Of a stretch of 64,000 nt of DNA, positions 43,311 through 51,148 are shown in pieces. Made by a program: the position numbers and the translations under genes. Numbering within the stretch: the stretch's first letter is position 1; every line of letters starts with the position of its first letter. The notes under the pieces were generated by a model. It made no database searches, was not told where the DNA came from, and saw only the letters and a list, made by a program, of their open reading frames with translations. The DNA is from Eleftheria terrae. Lineage in GTDB: Bacteria; Pseudomonadota; Gammaproteobacteria; Burkholderiales; Burkholderiaceae_C. The stretch is taken from NCBI RefSeq assembly GCF_030419005.1, contig NZ_CP106951.1:3596001-3660000 (forward strand), read 5' to 3'.

Positions 43311-45457
43311 ATGAGCATTCGAATCGCCTCGTTCCCGGTGTCTTCCCCTTGGGCGGCGCGCCCGTTGGTCCTGGCGCTGGCAGCGGTCTGGCCGCTGCTG
43401 TGCGCTGCCCCTGCCATGGCGCAGTCCGACCAGAGCCTGCCCGAGGTGAAGGTCAGTGGATCCCGCAGCGCGCCCGCCTATCGCGCGCGCAGCAACAGCG
43501 CGGGGGCGCTGGGGGACAAGTCGCTGCAGGACACGCCGTTCACCGTCGAGGTGGTGACCCAGGAGCTGGTGCGCAACAAGCAGGCGACCTCGATCGCCGA
43601 GGCGCTGAAGGGCGATGCCGCGGTCACTGCCATCAACAACGGCATCTCCGGCGAGGCCGCCGGCATCTCGGTGCGTGGCCTGCAGATCGATCTGCACAAC
43701 GGCTACAAGATCGACGGCCTGGGCATTCCCAACTGGGGCAGCGAACTGCCGCTGGAGCACTTTGAGCGGGTGGAGCTGCTCAAGGGCGCGGGTGGCTTCC
43801 TGTACGGCTTCGGCACGCCGGGCGGCGCGGCCAACTTCGTGACGAAGCGCGCGCCGGCCAGCGGCTTCAAGGGCAGCCTGACGGCCGGCGTGACCAGTGC
43901 GGGTGCCGGCAAGCTGCATGGCGACCTGGGGGACGCTTCGGCGAGGGTGATCGCTTTGGCTGGCGGCTGAACGTGGTGCACGAAGAGGGCGACACCTACG
44001 TGGACGACGGCGGCCAGATCCAGCGCGACTCCGCCTCGCTGGCGCTGGACTGGCGCCTCACGCCGGACATCGTGTGGTCGGTGGACACGCTGTACCAGGA
44101 CCGCAAGGTCAACGGCGCCTATTACGGCGTGGTGGGCGTGGGCTACACGCCGGTGGAGCTGCCGGTGATCGATGGCAGCCGCCGCCTGGCATCGCCGTTC
44201 TCCTGGTATGGCACCCGGTACGAGCTGTTCGGCAGCGAGCTCAACTGGCGCTTGTCGTCGGACTGGGACCTGCGCCTGTCTTTCCGGCAGACGCGCCAGG
44301 AGCGCATCAATCGCAACAGCGTGCTCTTCACCGAGCCGGATGGCGACTACGCCGAGTTCCAGTACGACAGCCGGGGGCGCTTCCGCGGGCGTGAATGGCA
44401 GGCCTTGCTGAACGGCCGACTGTCCACCGGCACGCTGCAGCACGCCCTGGTGCTCGGCGCTTCCAGCGGTGAGCGGCCGTCCGGCGGCACGGGCTTCGAC
44501 GGCGTCCTGCTGGGCATGGGTCGGCTCGGCAGCGGCGCCCGCTTCGAGCCGGTGCCCCTGCCCGGCACGGGCGCGATGCTGCGCGACGGCATGGTGCGCC
44601 AGCAAGCCTTGTTCGCGAGCGACACCATCACCTTCGACCCGCGCTGGTCGGCCATCGTGGGCTTGCGCTATACCGACTTCCGCCAGGCCGCCTACAACCG
44701 GGACGGCAGCCGCTCCTCCGAGCCCTATCACGAGACCGTGCTGACGCCGACTGTTGCGGTGCTGTTCAAGCCGGTCGAGCCGGTCACGGTCTACGGCAGC
44801 TATGTCGAATCGCTGGAGCAGGGCCAGTCGGCACCGTCCGACGGCAGCGCCTCGAATCCCAACGAGACGATGCCGCCGCTCAAGAGCAAGCAGTACGAGA
44901 TCGGCGTGAAGACCGACCATGCCGACTGGGGCGCCTCGGCCGCGCTGTTCCGACTCGACCGTGGCCTGCACTACATTCGCCCGGAAGACCGCCGCTTCAC
45001 CCAGGACGGCCTGGCCCGCTACCAGGGCCTGGAGCTGTCGGCCAAGGCGCGCCTGACCCCCGCCTGGACGGTGACCGGTGGGCTGATGTGGCTGGACGCC
45101 AAGAACACCAAGGCGGCCGCGGGCGTCGACGGCAAGCGGGCCGAAGGCGCCCCGCGCACGCAGGCCAGCGTCTATGCCGAGTACGCCGTGGCGGCGCTGC
45201 CCGGCCTGAGCCTGAACGCCGGTGCCCAGTACCACGGCAGCCGCGCCCTGGATTCGGCCAACACGGTGATGCTGGACAGCTATGCCCTGCTTGACCTCGG
45301 TGCCCGCTACCAGACCCGCCTGGGCGGCCACGACACCACCTTCCGCCTGAACGTGGACAACGTGACCGACCGGGCCTACTGGCAAGGCAGCTGGGGCTTC
45401 ATCCTGACCCAGGGCGCGCCGCGCACCGTGCGCGCCAGCGCCCAGATCGACTTCTGA
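43311..45457 (+). pseudogene. TonB-dependent siderophore receptor, interrupted by a one-base frameshift
   Basis: With the frame repaired this is a 715-residue outer-membrane receptor. It has a signal peptide (ending PAMAQ), a plug domain (TPFTVEVVTQELV to GGAANFVTKRAP) and a beta-barrel ending in NVTDRAYWQGSWGFILTQGAPRTVRASAQIDF with terminal Phe. The first frame stops at 43970 (after GKLHGDLG). The second carries the rest from about 43935. Adding one G to the G5 run at 43928-43932 gives continuous sequence (LGGRFGEGDRFGWRLNVV), so one base is missing. It may be a sequencing slip, a recent mutation or slippage. It follows tonB-exbBD, its likely energy source. Confidence 0.85.
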
Positions 45458-45594
45458 CCGGAATCCGGCGAGTTCGTGACGGACCCCTTACTTAGATCAA
45501 GAAGTAATTTCTGTATGGGTGATCCATTTCGGATTCGTCTGTATCATCGATTCCCTCAGGATCTTCCTCGTTTTCCGCCTGCCTTCCCAACGCC

Positions 45595-46368
45595 ATGAGT
45601 GCCTTCAACGAAGAACGTGTGTTGAGCGTCCGTCACTGGACCGATCGGTTGTTCAGCTTCACGACCACCCGCGACCAGGCCTTCCGCTTCCAGAACGGCC
45701 ATTTCACGATGATCGGGCTGAAGGTCAACGGCAAGCCGCTGCTGCGCGCCTACAGCGTGGCCAGCGCCAACTATGAAGAGCACCTGGAGTTCTTCAGCAT
45801 CAAGGTGCCCGACGGCCCGCTCACCTCGCGGCTGCAGCACCTGAAGGAAGGCGACACGATCCTGGTCGGGCGCAAGCCCACCGGCACGCTGCTGCTGGAC
45901 TACCTGCTGCCCGGCAAGCGGCTGTACATGCTGGCCACCGGCACCGGGCTGGCACCGTTCCTGAGCGTGATCCGCGACCCGCACACCTATGAGCGCTTCG
46001 AGCAGGTGGTGCTGGTGCACGGTTGCCGCCAGGTCAACGAGCTGGCCTACCAGGACCTGATCACCCAGGAACTGCCGGGCCACGAGTTCCTTGGCGAGCT
46101 GGCCTCGCGGCAGCTGCTGTACTACCCGACGGTCACGCGCGAGCCGTTCCGCAACCAGGGCCGCATCACGACGCTGATCGAGAACGGCAAGCTGTTCTCC
46201 GACCTGGGCCTGCCCGCGCTCGACCGCGAGCACGACCGGGTGATGATCTGCGGCAGCCCGCAGATGCTGAAGGACCTGAAGACCCTGCTCGACGAGCGGG
46301 GCTTCCACGAAGGCAACACCCACACGCCGGGCGACTACGTGATCGAGCGGGCCTTCGCCGACCAGTGA
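45595..46368 (+). CDS. fpr: Ferredoxin-NADP+ reductase
   Basis: This 257-residue FAD enzyme passes electrons between NADPH and ferredoxin or flavodoxin, with a role in redox stress and iron metabolism. FAD-binding RAYSVAS (R-x-Y-S) and the NADP-binding LATGTGLAPFLSVIRDP, VLVHGCRQVNELAY and VMICGSPQMLKDLK are present. The short C terminus ends in YVIERAFADQ, typical of bacterial (subclass I/II) Fpr. A strong bidirectional terminator follows 33 bases after the stop. The receptor gene ends 137 bases upstream. Confidence 0.95.
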   Translation: MSAFNEERVLSVRHWTDRLFSFTTTRDQAFRFQNGHFTMIGLKVNGKPLLRAYSVASANYEEHLEFFSIKVPDGPLTSRLQHLKEGDTILVGRKPTGTLLLDYLLPGKRLYMLATGTGLAPFLSVIRDPHTYERFEQVVLVHGCRQVNELAYQDLITQELPGHEFLGELASRQLLYYPTVTREPFRNQGRITTLIENGKLFSDLGLPALDREHDRVMICGSPQMLKDLKTLLDERGFHEGNTHTPGDYVIERAFADQ

Positions 46369-46400
46369 CGCGGCGGCCGCTGCAGCCACACACCAAACAC

Positions 46401-46424
46401 AAAGGGGCCCGCGGGCCCCTTTCT
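46401..46424. terminator. Bidirectional rho-independent terminator
   Basis: AAAGGGGCCCGCGGGCCCCTTT is a near-perfect hairpin flanked by short A and T runs. It serves fpr on the plus strand and the NmrA-like gene (ending at 46455) on the minus strand. Confidence 0.85.
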
Positions 46425-46454
46425 TCCTGGCAACGGGCGCGGCGCGCCGTGCGC

Positions 46455-47096
46455 TCAATAGGCCGCGGTGAAGCGACGGCGCACATGCTGCGGATGCTCC
46501 ACCTCGTCGACGATGGCCACCGCCAGGTCGGCCACGCTCAGGCGGCCCGGCTGGTCGCCGTCCATCAGCACGTCGTCGCCCCCCAGGCGAAAGCCACCGC
46601 GGCGCGGCCCGGGCTCCAGCAGGATGGCCGGCGAGACGAAGGTCCATTCCAGCTCGGCCTCGCGGCGCACCATCTCCAGCGCCTCGCGGGCGGCCAGGGC
46701 CCCTTGTTTCCATTCGGCCGGGAAGTCGGGTGTGTCGACCAACTGCACGCCCGGGGCGACATACAGGCTGCCCGCGCCACCGACGACCAGCAAGCGCTTC
46801 ACGCCCGCCTGCTTCACGCCTTCGATGATGGCGCGTGTGCCGCGCAGGAACTCGTCGTGCAGGTCCGGGTTCTTCCAGCCGGCGTTGTAGGCGCTGAGCA
46901 CGATGTCGTGGCCCGCCACGGCGCGAGCCACCTGGGCGGCATCGAGCACGTCGGCCTGCACCGCGCTCAAGTGGTCCTGCGGCGCCAGCCGGGAGGGATC
47001 GCGGCTCAGCGCGGTCACATGGTGGCCGCGCTGCAGCGCTTCCTCCAGCAGGGCGGAACCGACAAAACCGGTAGCACCGATCAGAGCGACTTTCAT
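46455..47096 (-). CDS. NAD(P)-binding NmrA-like epimerase family protein
   Basis: This 213-residue Rossmann-fold protein has the motif MKVALIGATGFVGSALLEEAL at its start and RLLVVGGAGSLYVAPG in the middle. Such short atypical SDR proteins (YwnB/NmrA-like) bind NAD(P)H and act as reductases or redox sensors. The active-site YxxxK of classical SDRs is not evident. It is divergent from a LysR gene 98 bases away, its probable regulator. AGGA precedes the ATG at 47096; the longer frame to 47174 reaches into the promoter. Confidence 0.88.
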   Translation of the reverse strand: MKVALIGATGFVGSALLEEALQRGHHVTALSRDPSRLAPQDHLSAVQADVLDAAQVARAVAGHDIVLSAYNAGWKNPDLHDEFLRGTRAIIEGVKQAGVKRLLVVGGAGSLYVAPGVQLVDTPDFPAEWKQGALAAREALEMVRREAELEWTFVSPAILLEPGPRRGGFRLGGDDVLMDGDQPGRLSVADLAVAIVDEVEHPQHVRRRFTAAY

Positions 47097-47194
47097 CAGA
47101 GATGTCCTGTGTGGTTGGGATGTGCAGAACGATAAGACCTGAAGCGGTCCTACACTAGTCTGCGCAATCGCCATTCCTGGTTTAGAAAATCTTC

Positions 47195-48136
47195 ATGATC
47201 GAACAGCTCAAGCGCATGGCCGTGCTGGCCAGCGTGGTGGAGCACGGCTCGATGAGCGCCGCGGCCCGGGCGCTGGGCACCACCACCTCGGCCGTGAGCC
47301 AGCAGGTGCGCCAGCTGGAGCGCGAAATGGGCGTGACGCTGCTGCACCGGTCCAGCCGCAAGCTGCAGCTCACCGAGGCGGGCGAGCGCTTCCATGCCGG
47401 CTGCGCCGCGATGCTGGCCGCCGCCCGCAGCGCCGGCCAGCAGCTGGCCCAGATGCGCGACGCGCCGCTCGGCGAACTGCGGGTGGCCTCGCCGGTCGGC
47501 TTTGCCCGGCACCTGGGGCCGGCACTGGCGCCGCTGCTGGCTGGCAACGCGGGGCTCACGCTGCACCTGCAGGTGGACGACGCACTGATCGACCTGGTGG
47601 ATGCGCGCATCGACCTGGCCATCCGCTTCGGCCGCTTGCCAGATTCGAGCTGGGTGGCCCAGCGCCTGATCGAGCTCGACACCATGATCTGCGCGTCGCC
47701 CGGCTACCTGGCCCAGCGCGGCGTGCCTGCCACGCCGCAGGAACTGGCTGCGCACGACTGGCTGCGCCTGGACGGACGGGGCCCGGCGCCGGCGCTGGAG
47801 TTGATCGGCCCGCATGGCAGCACCGAGCGGCTGCGCGTGCGGGCGCGTGCCACCAGCAACAACCAGCTGTCGCTGCAACAGCTGTGCGAGGCGGGCCTGG
47901 GCCTGGCGGTGCTGGCCTTGCAGGACATCGAGCCGGCCCTGCAAAGCGGGGCGCTGGTGATCCTGCTGCCCGACTGGCGGCCGGCGTCGCTGCCGATGTA
48001 TGCCGTCACGCCCCAACGCGACACCCAGCCCGCCAAGGTGCGGCATGCCATTGCCGCACTGCAGGCCTACCTGCAGGGACTGCGCGGCAGCCGCCTGTGG
48101 CCCCAGCTGGCGGCCGCGGGCGCGCCGGGGCGCTAG
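47195..48136 (+). CDS. LysR family transcriptional regulator
   Basis: This 313-residue regulator has HTH SMSAAARALGTTTSAVSQQVRQLE within residues 15-45 and a LysR effector domain of the AaeR/DmlR-like group (LGELRVASPVGFARHLGPAL, DARIDLAIRFGRLPDSSWVAQRL). It is divergent from the NmrA-like gene; LysR/NmrA pairs usually respond to electrophiles or redox changes. The ChaN-like gene follows 9 bases later on the same strand and could be co-transcribed. Confidence 0.9.
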   Translation: MIEQLKRMAVLASVVEHGSMSAAARALGTTTSAVSQQVRQLEREMGVTLLHRSSRKLQLTEAGERFHAGCAAMLAAARSAGQQLAQMRDAPLGELRVASPVGFARHLGPALAPLLAGNAGLTLHLQVDDALIDLVDARIDLAIRFGRLPDSSWVAQRLIELDTMICASPGYLAQRGVPATPQELAAHDWLRLDGRGPAPALELIGPHGSTERLRVRARATSNNQLSLQQLCEAGLGLAVLALQDIEPALQSGALVILLPDWRPASLPMYAVTPQRDTQPAKVRHAIAALQAYLQGLRGSRLWPQLAAAGAPGR

Positions 48137-48145
48137 CATCACGAC

Positions 48146-48985
48146 ATGCCTTCATTGCCACCTGCCTGCCGCTCGCTGCTTCCCAGCCTGCTGCTGAGCC
48201 TGCTGTTCACCGGCTTGCCGCCGGCTGCGGCTGCGGCCCCCTCAGCCTGGCTGTTGGGGGAGCGCCATGACCACGAGGACCACCAGCGCCAGGCCGCCGC
48301 AGAGGTCCGGCGGCTGGCCGCCGCCGGCCGGCTGCAGGCGGTGGTGCTGGAGATGGCCGAACGCGGGCGGGCCACCACCGGGCTGCCCGCCCAGGCTGGC
48401 GAGGCCGAGGTGCGCCGGGCATTGGCCTGGAACGAGCAGGCCTGGCCCTGGGCCCGCTACCGCGAGGTGGTGATGCAGGCGGTGCGGGCCGGCCGGCCGG
48501 TGCTGGGCGGCAACCTGCCACGCCATCAGATGCGCGACGCCATGCTGCAGGCACGCTGGGACCACGCCGTGCCGGCCGCGGCCCAGGACCGCCTGCGCGA
48601 GGCGGTGCGCGACGGCCATTGCGGCCTGCTGCCCGAGGCCCAGCTGCAGCCCATGGTGCGCATGCAGCTGGCGCGCGACCGCAGCCTGGCCGAGGCGCTG
48701 GCGCAGGCGGCGGCCGGCGGCGAGGCCGATGCGGTGGTGCTGATGCTCAGCGGCTCGGTGCATGCCTCGCGCGAGACCGGGGTGCCGCTGCAGCTGCCGG
48801 CCGTGGCGCCCGGCTTGCGGGTGCGCAGCATTGCCTTCACCTCCAACGAGGACGAGGCGGCTGCCGCCGCGGCGGGCTTCGACGAGCGGCGCCCGGCGCT
48901 GCCGGCACCGCCGGTCGACCACTGTGCCGCGCTCAAGCAGCGTGGCATGCCGGCCCCAGCCTCAGCGCCAGCCGCTTCGTCCTGA
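48146..48985 (+). CDS. ChaN-like haem-associated exported protein
   Basis: This 279-residue exported protein has a signal peptide (LLPSLLLSLLFTGLPPAAAAA) and the ChaN family features LLGERHDHEDHQ, VVLEMAERG, PWARYREVVMQAVRAGRPVLGGNLPR, MVRMQLARDRSLAEAL and VLMLSGSVHASRETGVPL. ChaN homologues bind haem and are tied to iron uptake, which fits the nearby TonB system. No lipobox cysteine is seen, so it is probably a periplasmic rather than lipid-anchored form. It begins 9 bases after the LysR gene. Confidence 0.85.
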   Translation: MPSLPPACRSLLPSLLLSLLFTGLPPAAAAAPSAWLLGERHDHEDHQRQAAAEVRRLAAAGRLQAVVLEMAERGRATTGLPAQAGEAEVRRALAWNEQAWPWARYREVVMQAVRAGRPVLGGNLPRHQMRDAMLQARWDHAVPAAAQDRLREAVRDGHCGLLPEAQLQPMVRMQLARDRSLAEALAQAAAGGEADAVVLMLSGSVHASRETGVPLQLPAVAPGLRVRSIAFTSNEDEAAAAAAGFDERRPALPAPPVDHCAALKQRGMPAPASAPAASS

Positions 48986-49087
48986 GGCGGGCCTTCGGGC
49001 GCGGCGCAGCCGCGGCACGGAGTCGGCACGGCCGCTTGGTTCCGGCTCCTGGCGCAGCTCATGGCGAGTGCCGCTGCCGCGTCACTG

Positions 49088-49831
49088 CTAGGCGTTCTGG
49101 CTGCGCTTCAAGTCGCGGAAGGCAGCGAACAGCCAGGACCGCATGCCGATCACCAGCGTGTAGGGGGCCCGTTGCGAGGCCGGCAGCTTCTGGTCGGCCA
49201 GGTGCTGCTGGGCGAAGTCCTGCGCCACCCGCTGCAGCCGCTCGTTGAACAGGTTGGCCAGGCTCTTGCCGATCGATCCGTGCACCAGCGTCAGCATTTC
49301 GCCTTCGCCGTCGAAGCCGCCGCTGTAGTAGTCGTCCACCACGTCCTGGCGGAAGTAGCTCATCACCGGCCCGTGCGGCCGCCAGCGGAAACCCTTGGCC
49401 ACCTTCAAGCGGTAGCGGTTCATCGGCTTGAGTTCGATGATGCCGATGCGGTCAAGCTGGGCCAGGTACTTCACCGTGTCGGCCTCGCTCAGGGTGTAGG
49501 TCGAGATGATCTGCTCGAAGGTCCACTGGCTCAGGCAGCAGATGGCCACCAGCAGCAGCCGGCGGTCGGCGATCACCGCCTTCTCCTGCTCCAGCGTCAG
49601 CTCGCGGCGCAGCGGCTGTGCATCGGCCACGCGGCGGGCCAGGTCGGCGAAGTCGATCTTCAGCACGCGGCAGATCTCGTCGATGCGCGACAGCGGCATG
49701 TCGCCCTTGGCGAAGATGCGCTTCACGCTCGACTCCGCCATGCCGAGCTGCGGAGCCAGCTCGGCGTAGGTGATGCCGGCGGCCTTGAGTTCGGCCTTGA
49801 GCGCGCTGATCAGGTCCAGGGTGGTGCTCAT
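49088..49831 (-). CDS. XRE family regulator with C-terminal sensor region
   Basis: This 247-residue protein has an N-terminal helix-turn-helix of the Cro/XRE type (GITYAELAPQLGMAESSVKRIFAKGDMPLSRIDEICRVL, residues 19-57). The larger C-terminal domain (LLVAICCLSQWTFEQIISTYTLSEADTVKYLAQLDRIGIIELKP) resembles a second winged region, followed by YFRQDVVDDYYSGGFDGEGEMLTLVHGSI. The family is common in Burkholderiales; the ligand is unknown. A 17-base inverted repeat 26-42 bases ahead of its start suggests autoregulation and control of the divergent membrane-protein gene. Confidence 0.86.
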   Translation of the reverse strand: MSTTLDLISALKAELKAAGITYAELAPQLGMAESSVKRIFAKGDMPLSRIDEICRVLKIDFADLARRVADAQPLRRELTLEQEKAVIADRRLLLVAICCLSQWTFEQIISTYTLSEADTVKYLAQLDRIGIIELKPMNRYRLKVAKGFRWRPHGPVMSYFRQDVVDDYYSGGFDGEGEMLTLVHGSIGKSLANLFNERLQRVAQDFAQQHLADQKLPASQRAPYTLVIGMRSWLFAAFRDLKRSQNA

Positions 49832-49856
49832 GTGCTTGATTCCTCTCCAGCCTGAA

Positions 49857-49873
49857 GTATCTCCTGAAGATAC
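49857..49873. promoter_or_regulatory. Inverted repeat between XRE regulator and YiaAB-like gene
   Basis: GTATCT (49857-49862) and AGATAC (49868-49873) are perfect 6-base arms with a 5-base spacer. They are centred about 34 bases ahead of the regulator start, a usual place for an XRE operator. Confidence 0.5.
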
Positions 49874-49969
49874 CTGTGGGCGCGATGTTGGCGACGACGT
49901 ATCGTTTCATTGCTCGTTGCCGGCTGGCCCGGCACGATGCGCGCCATGTTCAACAGCCTTGAGGCTTGC

Positions 49970-50437
49970 ATGCGCAACTCCCCTGCCATCCGTCGCGACA
50001 CCCCGGCCTGGAAGGCCCAGGTGTGGATCTCCTTCGGCACCGCGGTGACGCTGTGTGCCTTCGGCCTGGCCTGGTTGCCCGGCCAGGACATCCACCGCGC
50101 GTTCATGGTGATGGGTTATGTGTTCTGCCTGTCCACCGCCTTTGCCTTGTCGAAGTTCGTGCGCGACAACGAGACGCGCCGCACCGACACCCCGTTGTGG
50201 AAGCTCGTGGTGTGGGGTGGCTTCGTGCTGGCGATGGGGCTGACCGGCTGGGGCCTCTGGCGCATGCAGGTGGATGCCACCTACAAGGCCTGCCTGGCGG
50301 TCTGCTGGGTGTTCCTGATCTCCAGCGTGTTCACGCTGGCCAAGACACTGCGCGACAACCACGAGGCCGATCTCGCGCAGGCCCGCCTGCACGAGCTGGC
50401 CGCACGCGGCGCGGCGTCCCCGACCGACGCCGCCTGA
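49970..50437 (+). CDS. YiaA/YiaB-type two-helix inner membrane protein
   Basis: This 155-residue protein has two similar halves, each with two hydrophobic segments (VWISFGTAVTLCAFGLAWLPG plus AFMVMGYVFCLSTAFALSKF; LVVWGGFVLAMGLTGWGLW plus LAVCWVFLISSVFTLAKTLRDN). The repeated (F/L)xLSKFVRDNE / FTLAKTLRDNH endings are the YiaAB two-helix domain. The function of this domain is unknown; it is a stress-associated membrane protein family. The start at 49970 has GAGG ahead; starts at 49946 and 49910 are possible. It leads a same-strand run of genes. Confidence 0.84.
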   Translation: MRNSPAIRRDTPAWKAQVWISFGTAVTLCAFGLAWLPGQDIHRAFMVMGYVFCLSTAFALSKFVRDNETRRTDTPLWKLVVWGGFVLAMGLTGWGLWRMQVDATYKACLAVCWVFLISSVFTLAKTLRDNHEADLAQARLHELAARGAASPTDAA

Positions 50438-50466
50438 GCCACCGCGCCGTTGACCGGGAGACCGTG

Positions 50467-51120
50467 ATGCAAGACGAGCGCAGGCAAGGCGCCGCGGCCG
50501 CGTGCCGCCGGCCGCTGCTGTGGGCCTGGCTGGCCTGGGGCCTGGTCAGCGTGCTGATGGCCGCCTACTACGGGGCCGGGCAGCTGGCCTCCAGCCCGGT
50601 GTCGGTGCCGCTGCGGCTGCAGCCGGGCCAGGCAGTGTCGGTCGACGTCAGGAGCGTCTTCGGCCACACCCTGGCGATGGGCGTGCAGTTCGGCCTGGCG
50701 CCACGCCACCTGCCGCTGGAGCCGGCGGCGGGCGAGGGGGCCGGTGGCGACGCTGGCCTGCGGCTGCAAAGCCATGCCGGGGCGGTGCAGGTGGAGGTAT
50801 CGGCCCGCCATCGCGAGGACCACCACTGGGTGGCGCTGCCGCAGCCGCCCGGCGCCACGCTGCGGCTGCCCCCGGGCCTCAGCCGGGTGCAAGTCACCGT
50901 CCGTTCGGTGGCGCCGTCGCTGCAGGGCGAACCGGTGCGGCTGCTGGTGCAGGCACCGGTGGGCTTCGAGACGACCCAGCGTGGCTATGGCTGGCTGTGG
51001 TTTTATTGGCTGGCGCTGCCCGTATTTGTACTCAGCCAGTACATCTGGGCCCTGGTGCTGGTCAAATCGCAGCGACGCCATGCGGCCGGCGGCGACGCCC
51101 CCGCGCCCCGGCCGGCCTGA
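50467..51120 (+). CDS. Hypothetical membrane protein with periplasmic domain
   Basis: This 217-residue protein has one TM helix near each end (LLWAWLAWGLVSVLMAAYYGAG, residues 16-38, and WLWFYWLALPVFVLSQYIWALVLV, about 180-203) and a beta-rich periplasmic domain of about 140 residues between. GGGAG lies ahead of GTG-ATG; the ATG at 50467 is used. I do not recognise a family. It lies between the YiaAB-like gene (29-base gap) and the MFS/acyltransferase gene (28-base gap), so it may serve envelope lipid functions with them. Confidence 0.72.
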   Translation: MQDERRQGAAAACRRPLLWAWLAWGLVSVLMAAYYGAGQLASSPVSVPLRLQPGQAVSVDVRSVFGHTLAMGVQFGLAPRHLPLEPAAGEGAGGDAGLRLQSHAGAVQVEVSARHREDHHWVALPQPPGATLRLPPGLSRVQVTVRSVAPSLQGEPVRLLVQAPVGFETTQRGYGWLWFYWLALPVFVLSQYIWALVLVKSQRRHAAGGDAPAPRPA

Positions 51121-51148
51121 GCCGCCCGCCGCCATCCGACTTCGAGCC

